A stretch of 5,063 bases of DNA from an uncultured Clostridia bacterium (GCA_945835425.1 CAMAJC010000163.1:1-5063); one strand, 5' to 3'. Positions 1 to 4,997 are shown, numbered from the stretch's first letter. The notes: generated by a model from the letters alone, not told the origin. Made by a program: numbers and translations.

Positions 1-3
1 CAG

Positions 4-102
4 GGAATCTCTGATTTATTCGACTTTCTATTCTTTTGGGTACGGAATCGCTGGGCTTTTCCCCCGCCTCCGGCGGGGGAAAAGCATTAAATCAGAGGTT
101 CC
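4..102. mobile_element. MITE-like element with 15-bp terminal inverted repeats
   Basis: The segment begins GGAATCTCTGATTTA (4-18) and ends TAAATCAGAGGTTCC (88-102). The two ends are inverted copies matching at 14 of 15 positions. It is about 99 bp long, has no room for a transposase, and carries a perfect 14-bp hairpin at 55-85. The right flank is ACAG (103-106), and the three visible bases on the left (1-3) are CAG, so a 3- or 4-bp target duplication is possible but cut by the window edge. Ends starting GG and rich in CTCTG are reminiscent of IS5-type termini, but that family link is only an impression. It lies just downstream of the transketolase C-terminal gene region. It could instead be a structured transcript end, but no U-tract follows the hairpin on either strand. 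Confidence 0.55.
55..85. repeat. Perfect 14-bp GC-rich hairpin with 3-base loop
   Basis: GCTTTTCCCCCGCC (55-68) pairs perfectly with GGCGGGGGAAAAGC (72-85) around the loop TCC. The T-run is on the 5' side and the A-run on the 3' side on both strands, the opposite of an intrinsic terminator. It is therefore better read as the core of the surrounding MITE-like element. It could still slow polymerase reading out of the transketolase genes. Confidence 0.8.
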
Positions 103-111
103 ACAGAAAAA

Positions 112-185
112 TTATTTGCCGAGGGTCTCCTTAACGACCTTGACGATGTTGTCAGCAGACAGACCGTACAGCTTGAGAAGGTCAG
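112..185 (-). pseudogene. Duplicated 3' end of the transketolase C-terminal gene
   Basis: These 74 bp repeat the last 74 bp of the intact gene (249-322) with one difference (145 versus 282), which is synonymous (ATC versus ATT, Ile). Read on the minus strand it encodes the final residues from DLLKLYGL to ETLGK and the TAA stop (112-114). It has no start codon and lies beyond the stop of the intact copy, so it should not be translated. The single silent change means the duplication is recent or kept alike by gene conversion. It could be a leftover of an integration at the 3' end of the gene, a slippage or template-switch product, or an assembly artefact. Confidence 0.9.
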
Positions 186-248
186 AACCGTCCTGTATGG
201 ACGGGCGCGAGTTTGCACAGCAAACTCGATAGCTGCTGACCTTCGATT
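186..248. repeat. Hairpin-filled spacer between the two 3'-end copies
   Basis: This 63-bp filler holds two hairpins: CCGTCC/GGACGG with a 5-base loop (188-204), and CGAGTTTGC/GCAAACTCG with loop ACA (208-228). Its end, GCTGCTGACCTTC (232-244), is an exact inverted copy of 314-326 inside the intact gene. Nine of those bases are also inverted relative to 177-185 in the duplicate. The segment 177-244 can thus fold as a three-way junction with a 9-bp closing stem and two inner hairpins. No open reading frame is visible. Whether it is a mobile palindrome, a replication-error scar or a functional RNA cannot be told from one copy. Confidence 0.75.
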
Positions 249-1193
249 TTATTTGCCGAGGGTCTCCTTAACGACCTTGACAATGTTGTCAGCAGACAGA
301 CCGTACAGCTTGAGAAGGTCAGCAGCGGGGCCGGACTGGCCGAACTCGTCGTTTACGCCGATCTTTTTGACCAGGCAGGGGCACTTCTCCGCGCAGACGT
401 CTGCGACAGCGCTGCCCAGACCGCCGATAACGGAATGTTCCTCGACGGTGACGATCTTGCCGGTCTCTTTGGCAGCCTTGACGATCAGCTCCTCGTCCAG
501 AGGCTTGATCGTATGGATGTTGATGACGCGCGCGTCAATGCCTTCCGCAGCAAGGGTCTCCGCAGCCATCATAGCCTCATTGACCATCAGGCCGGTAGCG
601 ACGATGGTGATATCCCCCCCGTCGCGGATGGTGATGCCTTTGCCCAGCTCGAACTTGTAGGTCTCGGGGTCATTGAACACCGGAACTGCCAGACGGCCGA
701 AACGCAGGTAAACGGGGCCGTCATGGTTGATCGCAGCCTCAACGGCAGCCTTTGCCTCGACGTCGTCCGAAGGAACGATAACGGTCATGCCGGGGATGGT
801 GCGCATCAGGGCGATATCCTCGCAGCACTGATGGGTCGCGCCGTCTTCGCCGACCGAGATACCGGCATGGGTCGCGCCGATCTTAACGGGCAGGCCGGGA
901 TAGCCGATCGAGTTGCGGACGATCTCGAAAGCGCGTCCGGCAGCGAACATCGCAAAAGAAGAAGCGAAAACGGTCTTGCCGGCGGCAGCGAGACCGGCCG
1001 CAACGCCCATCATGTTTGCTTCGGCGATGCCGCAGTCAAAGAAACGGTCGGGATATGCTTTTTTGAAGATACCGGTCTTGGTAGCGGCAGCGAGGTCCGC
1101 GTCCAGAACGACCAGGTTGGGATATTTGGGAGCCAGTTCCTTCAGCGCGTTGCCGTAGGATTCTCTGGTTGCAACTTTTTTAACATCAGCCAT
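249..1193 (-). CDS. Transketolase, C-terminal subunit
   Basis: This is the second half of a split transketolase. With the N-terminal subunit encoded just upstream it should form a cytosolic, thiamine-diphosphate-dependent enzyme that moves two-carbon ketol units between sugar phosphates in the non-oxidative pentose phosphate pathway. The protein has 314 residues. The pyrimidine-binding (PYR) domain fills roughly residues 5-170 and has the invariant Glu in GIAEAN (E58), which in the family activates the cofactor, followed by the ATHAGISVGEDGATHQ segment (about 107-122). The transketolase C-terminal domain is about 185-305, with VEEHSVIGGLGSAV near 250-263. I chose the ATG at 1193 because AGAAAGGAAGG ends about 7-9 nt upstream. 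The in-frame ATG at 1202 directly abuts that site and the one at 1232 has none. It starts 22 nt after the partner gene's stop, so the two are probably one operon. Its last 74 bp are repeated at 112-185. 1-Deoxyxylulose-phosphate synthase shares the fold but is a single longer chain. Confidence 0.95.
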   Translation of the reverse strand: MADVKKVATRESYGNALKELAPKYPNLVVLDADLAAATKTGIFKKAYPDRFFDCGIAEANMMGVAAGLAAAGKTVFASSFAMFAAGRAFEIVRNSIGYPGLPVKIGATHAGISVGEDGATHQCCEDIALMRTIPGMTVIVPSDDVEAKAAVEAAINHDGPVYLRFGRLAVPVFNDPETYKFELGKGITIRDGGDITIVATGLMVNEAMMAAETLAAEGIDARVINIHTIKPLDEELIVKAAKETGKIVTVEEHSVIGGLGSAVADVCAEKCPCLVKKIGVNDEFGQSGPAADLLKLYGLSADNIVKVVKETLGK

Positions 1194-1203
1194 TGTTCTC
1201 ATC

Positions 1204-1212
1204 CTTCCTTTC
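1204..1212 (-). promoter_or_regulatory. Shine-Dalgarno site deciding the start of the transketolase C-terminal gene
   Basis: On the minus strand AGAAAGGAAGG lies just after the stop of the upstream gene. It touches the ATG at 1202 with no spacing but is well placed for the ATG at 1193, which supports the shorter start. Confidence 0.7.
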
Positions 1213-1215
1213 TGC

Positions 1216-2058
1216 TCAGTCCAGTGCAGCAAGAGCCGCGTTCAGTTCAGCCTTCGCCTGTTCATACTGCTCTGCGTTGGGAGCGGTGCCGTGCCAGGAG
1301 ACCTGGTTTTCCATAAAGGAAACGCCCTTGCCCTTGACAGACTTCTGGATGATGGCGGTGGGTTTGCCCTTGACCTCGCGGGCAGCCTTGAAAGCGGCTT
1401 CGATCTGGTCAAAATCGTGGGCGTCGATGGCGATCACGTTCCAGCCGAACGCCTCGAATTTATCGGTGATGGGATAAGAGGACATGACTTCGGTGATGGG
1501 GCCGTCGATCTGGAGGTTGTTGTTGTCGATGATGGCGACGAGGTTGTCCAGCTTATAATGGGCAGCGAACATTGCAGCTTCCCAGACCTGGCCTTCTTCG
1601 ATCTCGCCGTCGCCAAGGATGGTGTAAACGCGGTAGTCTTCGCCCTCGCTGATCTTAGAAGCCAGCGCCATGCCGCAGGCAGCGGAGATGCCCTGACCCA
1701 GAGAACCGGTGGACATTTCGACACCGGGCGTGTCGTTCATGTTGGGATGGCCCTGCAGCATCGAGCCGATGTGGCGGAGGGTTTTCAGTTCCTCGACCGG
1801 GTAATAGCCTCTCTCAGCCAGCGCAGCATAAAGACCGGGAGCGGTGTGACCCTTGGACAGCACCAGGCGGTCGCGGCCTTCCATCTTCGGGTTTTTGGGA
1901 TCGATATTCATTTCCTTCCAGTAGAGGTATGCCAGTGTGTCGGCAATCGAAAGAGAGCCGCCCGGATGGCCGGATTTGGCGTGGAAGGTGCCTTCGATGA
2001 TGCCGAGGCGGATCTTCGTCGCAACCTTCTGGAGTGTGATTTTCTCTGCGAGTTCCAT
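1216..2058 (-). CDS. Transketolase, N-terminal subunit
   Basis: This is the thiamine-diphosphate/Mg-binding half of a split transketolase; the active site needs the C-terminal subunit encoded next to it. The protein has 280 residues, the usual size for a stand-alone N-terminal subunit (full-length enzymes are about 650). Visible landmarks are SGHPGG (29-34, with H31), SKGHTAPGLYAAL (68-80), QGHPN (102-106), MSTGSLGQG (115-123), the cofactor motif starting GDGEIEEGQ at 149 and ending at NNN (179-181), and WHGTAP (255-260). These correspond to the substrate and cofactor histidines and the GDG...N diphosphate-binding motif of the family. The ATG at 2058 follows AGAAAGGAAG with about 8 nt spacing. 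A 165-nt spacer with three stem-loops precedes it. Split transketolases are common in Clostridia and archaea. The true sugar substrates cannot be read from the sequence. Confidence 0.95.
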   Translation of the reverse strand: MELAEKITLQKVATKIRLGIIEGTFHAKSGHPGGSLSIADTLAYLYWKEMNIDPKNPKMEGRDRLVLSKGHTAPGLYAALAERGYYPVEELKTLRHIGSMLQGHPNMNDTPGVEMSTGSLGQGISAACGMALASKISEGEDYRVYTILGDGEIEEGQVWEAAMFAAHYKLDNLVAIIDNNNLQIDGPITEVMSSYPITDKFEAFGWNVIAIDAHDFDQIEAAFKAAREVKGKPTAIIQKSVKGKGVSFMENQVSWHGTAPNAEQYEQAKAELNAALAALD

Positions 2059-2067
2059 AAATTGATC

Positions 2068-2077
2068 TTCCTTTCTG
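2068..2077 (-). promoter_or_regulatory. Ribosome binding site of the transketolase N-terminal gene
   Basis: AGAAAGGAAG on the minus strand sits 8-9 nt before the ATG at 2058. It is almost the same as the site before the C-terminal subunit gene, which would favour balanced synthesis of the two subunits (inference). Confidence 0.8.
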
Positions 2078-2083
2078 TTTTTG

Positions 2084-2121
2084 CCGGTTTCAGCCTTTCC
2101 GGGAGGAAAGTCTGAAATTGG
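2084..2121 (-). promoter_or_regulatory. Long stem-loop just upstream of the transketolase ribosome binding site
   Basis: TTTCAG and CTTTCC (2088-2100, one base between them) pair with GGAAAG and CTGAAA (2105-2117) around the loop GGGA. The result is a 12-bp stem broken by a single mismatch. Two outer C-G pairs (2084-2085 with 2120-2121) extend it across two weak positions. It ends 7 nt before the Shine-Dalgarno site in the presumed leader. No U-tract follows on the minus strand, so it is not an obvious terminator. A role in mRNA stability or translation is possible but unproven. Confidence 0.5.
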
Positions 2122-2133
2122 CTGGTGAAGCCA
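2119..2133. repeat. Small 5-bp hairpin in the transketolase leader
   Basis: TGGCT pairs with AGCCA around a 5-base loop. It is the middle of three consecutive stem-loops between the fusion gene and the transketolase genes and overlaps the outer end of the 2084-2121 stem by a few bases. It is weak taken alone. Confidence 0.35.
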
Positions 2134-2152
2134 GTCAAAGGCAGAAAACGCA

Positions 2153-2175
2153 ATTTGAAAGCAAAGCTTTCAAAT
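2153..2175. repeat. Perfect 10-bp hairpin with 3-base loop
   Basis: ATTTGAAAGC (2153-2162) pairs exactly with GCTTTCAAAT (2166-2175) around the loop AAA. It has the same form as the hairpin at 208-228: a perfect stem, GC at the apex and a three-base loop. No T-run follows on the minus strand. On that strand it overlaps a spot 5 nt downstream of AGGAGG (2184-2179), a good Shine-Dalgarno sequence with no convincing gene behind it. Confidence 0.75.
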
Positions 2176-2223
2176 GAACCTCCTGCAAATGTTTTTGAGA
2201 CAATGGGTTATCAGAAAACAGCA

Positions 2224-4068
2224 TTACCGCTTTTTATTTTCCACGACGCTCCTGTGTCCCATGATATAGTCAATGGCCTCGGCGACTGCGCCGGAAACAT
2301 TGTCCGCCTGGGTCGTCAGGTCACTGAGTTTCTGGATATCCGCCGGGGCATTGGCGGGCACGATCGAAAAGCCCGCTGTCTCCAGCAGCTCCCGGTCGTT
2401 ATAATAATCTCCCATACCAATCAGCCGGTTTCCGGGAACACCCAGCAGATCGCACAGCCGCTCTACGCCTCTGCCTTTTCCGCTCTCCAGCGGCAGCACC
2501 TCGTAGAGCATGCGATCGCTCCTTACTAATTGTACACCATTTACCCCCAGTTTGTCCAGATAGTTTATCAAATCTTCCATATATTCTTCGTCATAATCGA
2601 ACATGAACTTGACCCAGGGAAGATTTTTCACCTTTTCAAAGGTCGATTTTTCAAAGGGGATCGGGTAACGGTCGATCAGGTGCCACTGCATATAGCTGTG
2701 CCAGTTGAGCACATAGATCATGTCCGGCGCGAAAATCTCCACTCCCGGCACGCCGCCGGGCGCATCTTTAAAGTCCTCCATGACCTTCAGCACCAGCGGT
2801 TTGACCTCTGCCGGAATCTGAGCGTACCATAAGGGCCGCTCATCCACCGGGTCATAGATCATGCCGCCGTTAAAGAGGACGCAGGGCGTCGTGATCTGCA
2901 GCTGCTTAATAAACCGGTCGACCATCGGCACCGGCCGTCCGGTCGCCAGGGCGAAGCGGCCTCCTGCCGCCTGAAAGCGTTTCACGGCCTCGACGTTTGC
3001 CTCCGGAATCGAATCGTCCCGGCAGATCAGCGTCCCGTCGCAGTCCACCGCCATCAACAGCCCTGCCATGGCGTCCTTTGCCACTTCCCCACCCCGGCGC
3101 AGTTTTTCGAGAAACCGGGTGAAATATTCCGGGAGCGGCGAATCAAAGGAAAGGTTCTCCCCGGTCACCGGATGTACAAAGCCGATGGTTTTTGCGTGCA
3201 GGCACTGTCCCGAAAGCTCGGTGATGACCTTTTTCGGCCCATAGAGCGGGTCGCCTGCCACCGGATGGCCGATTGCCGCCATCTGAACCCTGATCTGATG
3301 GGTGCGCCCGGTCTCCAGCCGCAGCCGCACATGGGTGAATCCCGGCAGCCGTTCCAGCACCTCATAATGGGTGACAGCGTCTCTCGCGTCCGGCGCCAGC
3401 GGCGATACGACCGCCATCTTCTTGCGGTCAGCGCTGCTGCGGCCAAGGTAGTTTCGCAGGGTCCCGCGCTCCTCCTTAATATTCCCGTAAACAACCGCTT
3501 CATAGCACCGGGAGAAGGAGTGCTCTTTGATCTGCTCCGCAAGGCCGATATGGGCGCGGTCGGACTTGGCGACAATCAGCAGCCCTGATGTATCCTTGTC
3601 AATCCGGTGGACGATTCCAGGTCTGGCGACGCCGTTGATGCCGGACAGGCTGTCGCCGCAGTGATAAAGCAGCGCCTGCACCAGCGTCCCGGTGTAGTTT
3701 CCCGGCGCCGGATGGACGACCATCCCCTTGGGCTTGTTGACGACCAGCAGGTCTTCATCCTCATAAACAATATCCAGCGGGATGTTTTCCGGCTGGAGGT
3801 CAAGAGATTCCGGCTCAGGAATACTGACCGTAATCACCTTCCCGGCAGCGAGTTTTAAGTTTTTATCCTTTTTCCCGGCCGCCGTGCCGTCGACCGTCAC
3901 ATTCCCGTCTGCAATCAGCTTCTGGATAAAAGAGCGGGTGCGGCCTTCCAGTTTCCCGGACAGCCAGGCGTCCAGCCGCTGCCCGGCGTCTTCCGCAGCG
4001 ACAGTCAGGGTGAGATTTTCCGCACTTCCGGCAGTTTCTTCTTCATATACAGCAAATTCTTCGGCCAT
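2224..4068 (-). CDS. Fusion of RluD-type pseudouridine synthase with Cof-type HAD hydrolase
   Basis: The protein has 614 residues, about twice the size of either family alone. Residues about 28-85 are an S4 RNA-binding domain (QRLDAWLSG...GNVTVDG). Residues about 95-325 are the RluA/RluD pseudouridine synthase domain, with the catalytic motif HRIDKDTSGLL (catalytic Asp D157) and the family blocks GRTHQIRVQM (254-263) and GDPLYG (272-277). This part should isomerise uridines in rRNA, probably 23S. After a short basic linker (about 323-335), residues about 336-606 form a HAD phosphatase of the Cof/IIB type: DCDGT (nucleophile D342, D344), TGR (376-378), K531 in KGRG, and GDYYND (D554, N557, D558), with a large cap between motifs II and III. 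All HAD catalytic residues are present, so it should be active; the substrate is unknown. The ATG at 4068 follows GAGGAGG with 6 nt spacing, and lspA ends 13 nt upstream. The two domains read through in one frame. An internal ATG at 3069 with AAAGGA 4 nt upstream could also give free HAD protein. Confidence 0.92.
   Translation of the reverse strand: MAEEFAVYEEETAGSAENLTLTVAAEDAGQRLDAWLSGKLEGRTRSFIQKLIADGNVTVDGTAAGKKDKNLKLAAGKVITVSIPEPESLDLQPENIPLDIVYEDEDLLVVNKPKGMVVHPAPGNYTGTLVQALLYHCGDSLSGINGVARPGIVHRIDKDTSGLLIVAKSDRAHIGLAEQIKEHSFSRCYEAVVYGNIKEERGTLRNYLGRSSADRKKMAVVSPLAPDARDAVTHYEVLERLPGFTHVRLRLETGRTHQIRVQMAAIGHPVAGDPLYGPKKVITELSGQCLHAKTIGFVHPVTGENLSFDSPLPEYFTRFLEKLRRGGEVAKDAMAGLLMAVDCDGTLICRDDSIPEANVEAVKRFQAAGGRFALATGRPVPMVDRFIKQLQITTPCVLFNGGMIYDPVDERPLWYAQIPAEVKPLVLKVMEDFKDAPGGVPGVEIFAPDMIYVLNWHSYMQWHLIDRYPIPFEKSTFEKVKNLPWVKFMFDYDEEYMEDLINYLDKLGVNGVQLVRSDRMLYEVLPLESGKGRGVERLCDLLGVPGNRLIGMGDYYNDRELLETAGFSIVPANAPADIQKLSDLTTQADNVSGAVAEAIDYIMGHRSVVENKKR
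3067..3079 (-). promoter_or_regulatory. Possible internal translation start for the HAD part of the fusion
   Basis: On the minus strand AAAGGA (3079-3074) lies 4 nt before an in-frame ATG (3069-3067, M334) exactly at the domain junction. This may be a relic of two formerly separate genes or a working internal start. The spacing is a little short. Confidence 0.35.
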
Positions 4069-4074
4069 ACAGCG

Positions 4075-4081
4075 CCTCCTC
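4075..4081 (-). promoter_or_regulatory. Strong Shine-Dalgarno site of the fusion gene
   Basis: GAGGAGG on the minus strand begins right after the lspA stop codon and lies 6 nt before the ATG at 4068. It fixes the start and suggests coupled expression with lspA. Confidence 0.85.
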
Positions 4082-4573
4082 TCATCCGTTATGCTTTTTT
4101 TCGGCTTTCCCTGCCTTTTCCTCCAGCATCATCTCCCGCAGCAGGATGAACAGCAGCACCGCTGTCCCACAGGTGACGCAGATATCGGCGAAATTGAAAA
4201 TCGCGAAATTGATGATCTTCACATAAATAAAATCGATGACATATCCGCGGTAGATGCGGTCGATGAGGTTGCCGACGCCGCCGCCGATGATCACAGCGAC
4301 TGTAAACAGCGTCGCGGGCTTTTTCACCTTGCCCATCATGACCGCCGCGATCAGCACCAGCAGCACGATCGCCGTCACCCAGATAAGCAGCCATTTCTGG
4401 CCCTGCATCATCCCAAAAGCCATCCCCCGGTTTTCCAGATAGGTCAGGTGCAGAACGCCGTCGATCAGCGGAAAATCCCCGATCGGTTTGAGCCAGTGCT
4501 GCACCGCGATTTTTGTCAGCTGGTCCACCAGCACCAGTACCGCGGACAGCAGCAGCGCAAGATATGGTAACAT
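4082..4573 (-). CDS. lspA: Lipoprotein signal peptidase (signal peptidase II)
   Basis: This is a membrane aspartic peptidase that removes the signal peptide of prolipoproteins after Lgt has added diacylglycerol to the lipobox cysteine. The protein has 163 residues, normal for the family, with four hydrophobic segments near 3-18, 61-80, 86-101 and 130-147. The conserved blocks are in order: DQLTK (17-21), ENRGMAFG (47-54), GGGVGNLIDR (97-106), GYVIDF (110-115) and FNFADICVTCG (126-136). D114 and D130 align with the catalytic pair known from Pseudomonas LspA. D105, N102 and N127 are also conserved. ENRGMAFG differs from the common ENTGAAFG at two places. I chose the ATG at 4573 because GGGGGGAAT lies just upstream and the protein begins directly with the first membrane helix. 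The frame stays open upstream to 4708, but that part runs through repeat DNA and encodes a non-family arginine-rich stretch. The basic tail (EEKAGKAEKKHNG) is presumably cytosolic. It is probably the first gene of the operon. Confidence 0.96.
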   Translation of the reverse strand: MLPYLALLLSAVLVLVDQLTKIAVQHWLKPIGDFPLIDGVLHLTYLENRGMAFGMMQGQKWLLIWVTAIVLLVLIAAVMMGKVKKPATLFTVAVIIGGGVGNLIDRIYRGYVIDFIYVKIINFAIFNFADICVTCGTAVLLFILLREMMLEEKAGKAEKKHNG

Positions 4574-4577
4574 AATA

Positions 4578-4586
4578 TTCCCCCCA
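4578..4586 (-). promoter_or_regulatory. G-rich ribosome binding site of lspA
   Basis: GGGGGGAAT on the minus strand lies 4-6 nt before the ATG at 4573. A run of six G is an unusual form but has the right position, and it supports this start over the longer open frame. Confidence 0.6.
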
Positions 4587-4598
4587 AAAACATATACA

Positions 4599-4626
4599 GA
4601 GTGGAGTGTGGAGAGTGAAGAGTGGA
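4599..4626. repeat. Heptamer repeat array, left copy (four units)
   Basis: Four consecutive 7-base units read GAGTGGA, GTGTGGA, GAGTGAA and GAGTGGA on the plus strand. Bases 4605-4627 (23 nt) are an exact inverted copy of 4910-4932. The array lies just upstream of the lspA ribosome binding site. Confidence 0.9.
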
Positions 4627-4636
4627 GTTTTCCCTT

Positions 4637-4668
4637 GACTGCTGCCGCAGTCACTTTTCTGCGAAAAG
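4637..4668. repeat. Two adjacent small hairpins
   Basis: GACTGC (4637-4642) pairs with GCAGTC (4647-4652) around TGCC. CTTTTC (4654-4659) pairs with GAAAAG (4663-4668) around TGC. The second has the same core as the hairpin at 5033-5049 (TTTTC, loop TGC, GAAAA). Together they fill most of the extra DNA that makes the left side of the surrounding inverted repeat longer than the right. Confidence 0.65.
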
Positions 4669-4682
4669 ACCGGGAAAACGTT

Positions 4683-4897
4683 ATGGTGCGGCGCGGGTCG
4701 CGCCACAATTAAATGACGTCGTTCCCGCAAGGAAAATAAGTAATCACTGAAAACTCTGTTCCCGCACGATTTATAGTGTTCAGTTTGTTTTCGCTGAAAC
4801 TTATACAATTTAAAATCGAACGGAGCAGAGTGTAAGAGAATAGTTTCGTTCCGAGCGTGCACCAATCTATTAAATCATGGCGCGATCCGCGCCATAC
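4683..4897. mobile_element. Imperfect ~200-bp palindrome, MITE-like
   Basis: Nested inverted matches share a centre near 4790. GGCGCGGGTCGCGCC (4690-4704) matches the reverse complement of 4879-4893 at 14 of 15 positions, and each of these is itself a hairpin with a 3-base loop. Further in, ACTCTG (4753-4758) faces CAGAGT (4826-4831), CGATTT (4767-4772) faces AAATCG (4813-4818), and GTTCAG (4778-4783) faces CTGAAAC (4794-4800). TATGG also flanks both ends in inverted form. There is no transposase and no convincing gene, and I see no target duplication. It separates lspA from whatever lies upstream, so the lspA promoter must be inside it or beyond it. A -10-like TATAAA is at 4775-4770 on the minus strand but lacks a good -35. 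Confidence 0.6.
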
Positions 4898-4903
4898 CTT
4901 CAC

Positions 4904-4931
4904 TCCACTCTCCACTCTTCACTCTCCACAC
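4904..4931. repeat. Heptamer repeat array, right copy (inverted)
   Basis: Read on the minus strand from 4931 the units are GTGTGGA, GAGTGAA, GAGTGGA and GAGTGGA. It is inverted relative to the array at 4599-4626, and the two enclose the palindromic element. A degenerate fifth unit (GTGAAGG) follows at 4903-4897. Confidence 0.9.
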
Positions 4932-4941
4932 TTAATAAAAA

Positions 4942-4994
4942 CGTCCCGCCCATCTGAGCATTATCGTTCAGCCGGGACGGGACGCTGTCTTTTT
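4942..4994. terminator. Bidirectional intrinsic terminator candidate
   Basis: CGTCCCG (4942-4948) pairs with CGGGACG (4973-4979), with CTGA/TCAG (4954-4957 and 4968-4971) able to pair inside. A second CGGGACG (4978-4984) overlaps the first and offers an alternative right arm. On the minus strand the stem is followed at once by TTTTTATT. On the plus strand TCTTTTT follows within about 4-9 nt. The minus-strand reading would end transcription of a gene beyond the window and insulate lspA. The stem is unlike the triloop hairpins elsewhere in the window because its T-runs are on the correct side. Confidence 0.65.
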
Positions 4995-4997
4995 AGT

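Noticed and set aside
55..85. Intrinsic terminator of the transketolase operon
   Set aside because: The stem is strong, but on both strands the T-run precedes and the A-run follows it, so the required U-tract is missing.
177..244. Integron attC site
   Set aside because: The fold has paired arms but lacks the conserved GTTRRRY/RYYYAAC ends, and there is no integron cassette context.
435..1316. Long plus-strand open frame opposite the transketolase C-terminal gene
   Set aside because: It is the antisense shadow of a clearly recognised gene in GC-rich DNA, shows no recognisable domain, and has no good ribosome binding site.
1291..2115. Long plus-strand open frame opposite the transketolase N-terminal gene
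   Set aside because: It is antisense to a gene with complete family motifs and has a low-complexity, non-family translation.
4591..4619. Promoter TTCACT-17-TATATG for lspA
   Set aside because: Both boxes match poorly, and the transcript would begin at the ribosome binding site itself. The -35 falls in the heptamer repeat.
4574..4708. N-terminal extension of LspA from the ATG at 4708
   Set aside because: The added 45 residues run through the heptamer array and hairpins, are not LspA-like, and lack a ribosome binding site. The ATG at 4573 has one.
4709..4915. 68-residue minus-strand frame upstream of lspA
   Set aside because: It lies wholly inside the palindromic repeat region, has no recognisable domain and no clear ribosome binding site.
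4900..4994. T-box leader ending in the CGTCCCG/CGGGACG terminator
   Set aside because: The terminator stem resembles those of T-box leaders, but no GGTACCGCG-like T-box motif is seen before it on either strand within the window.
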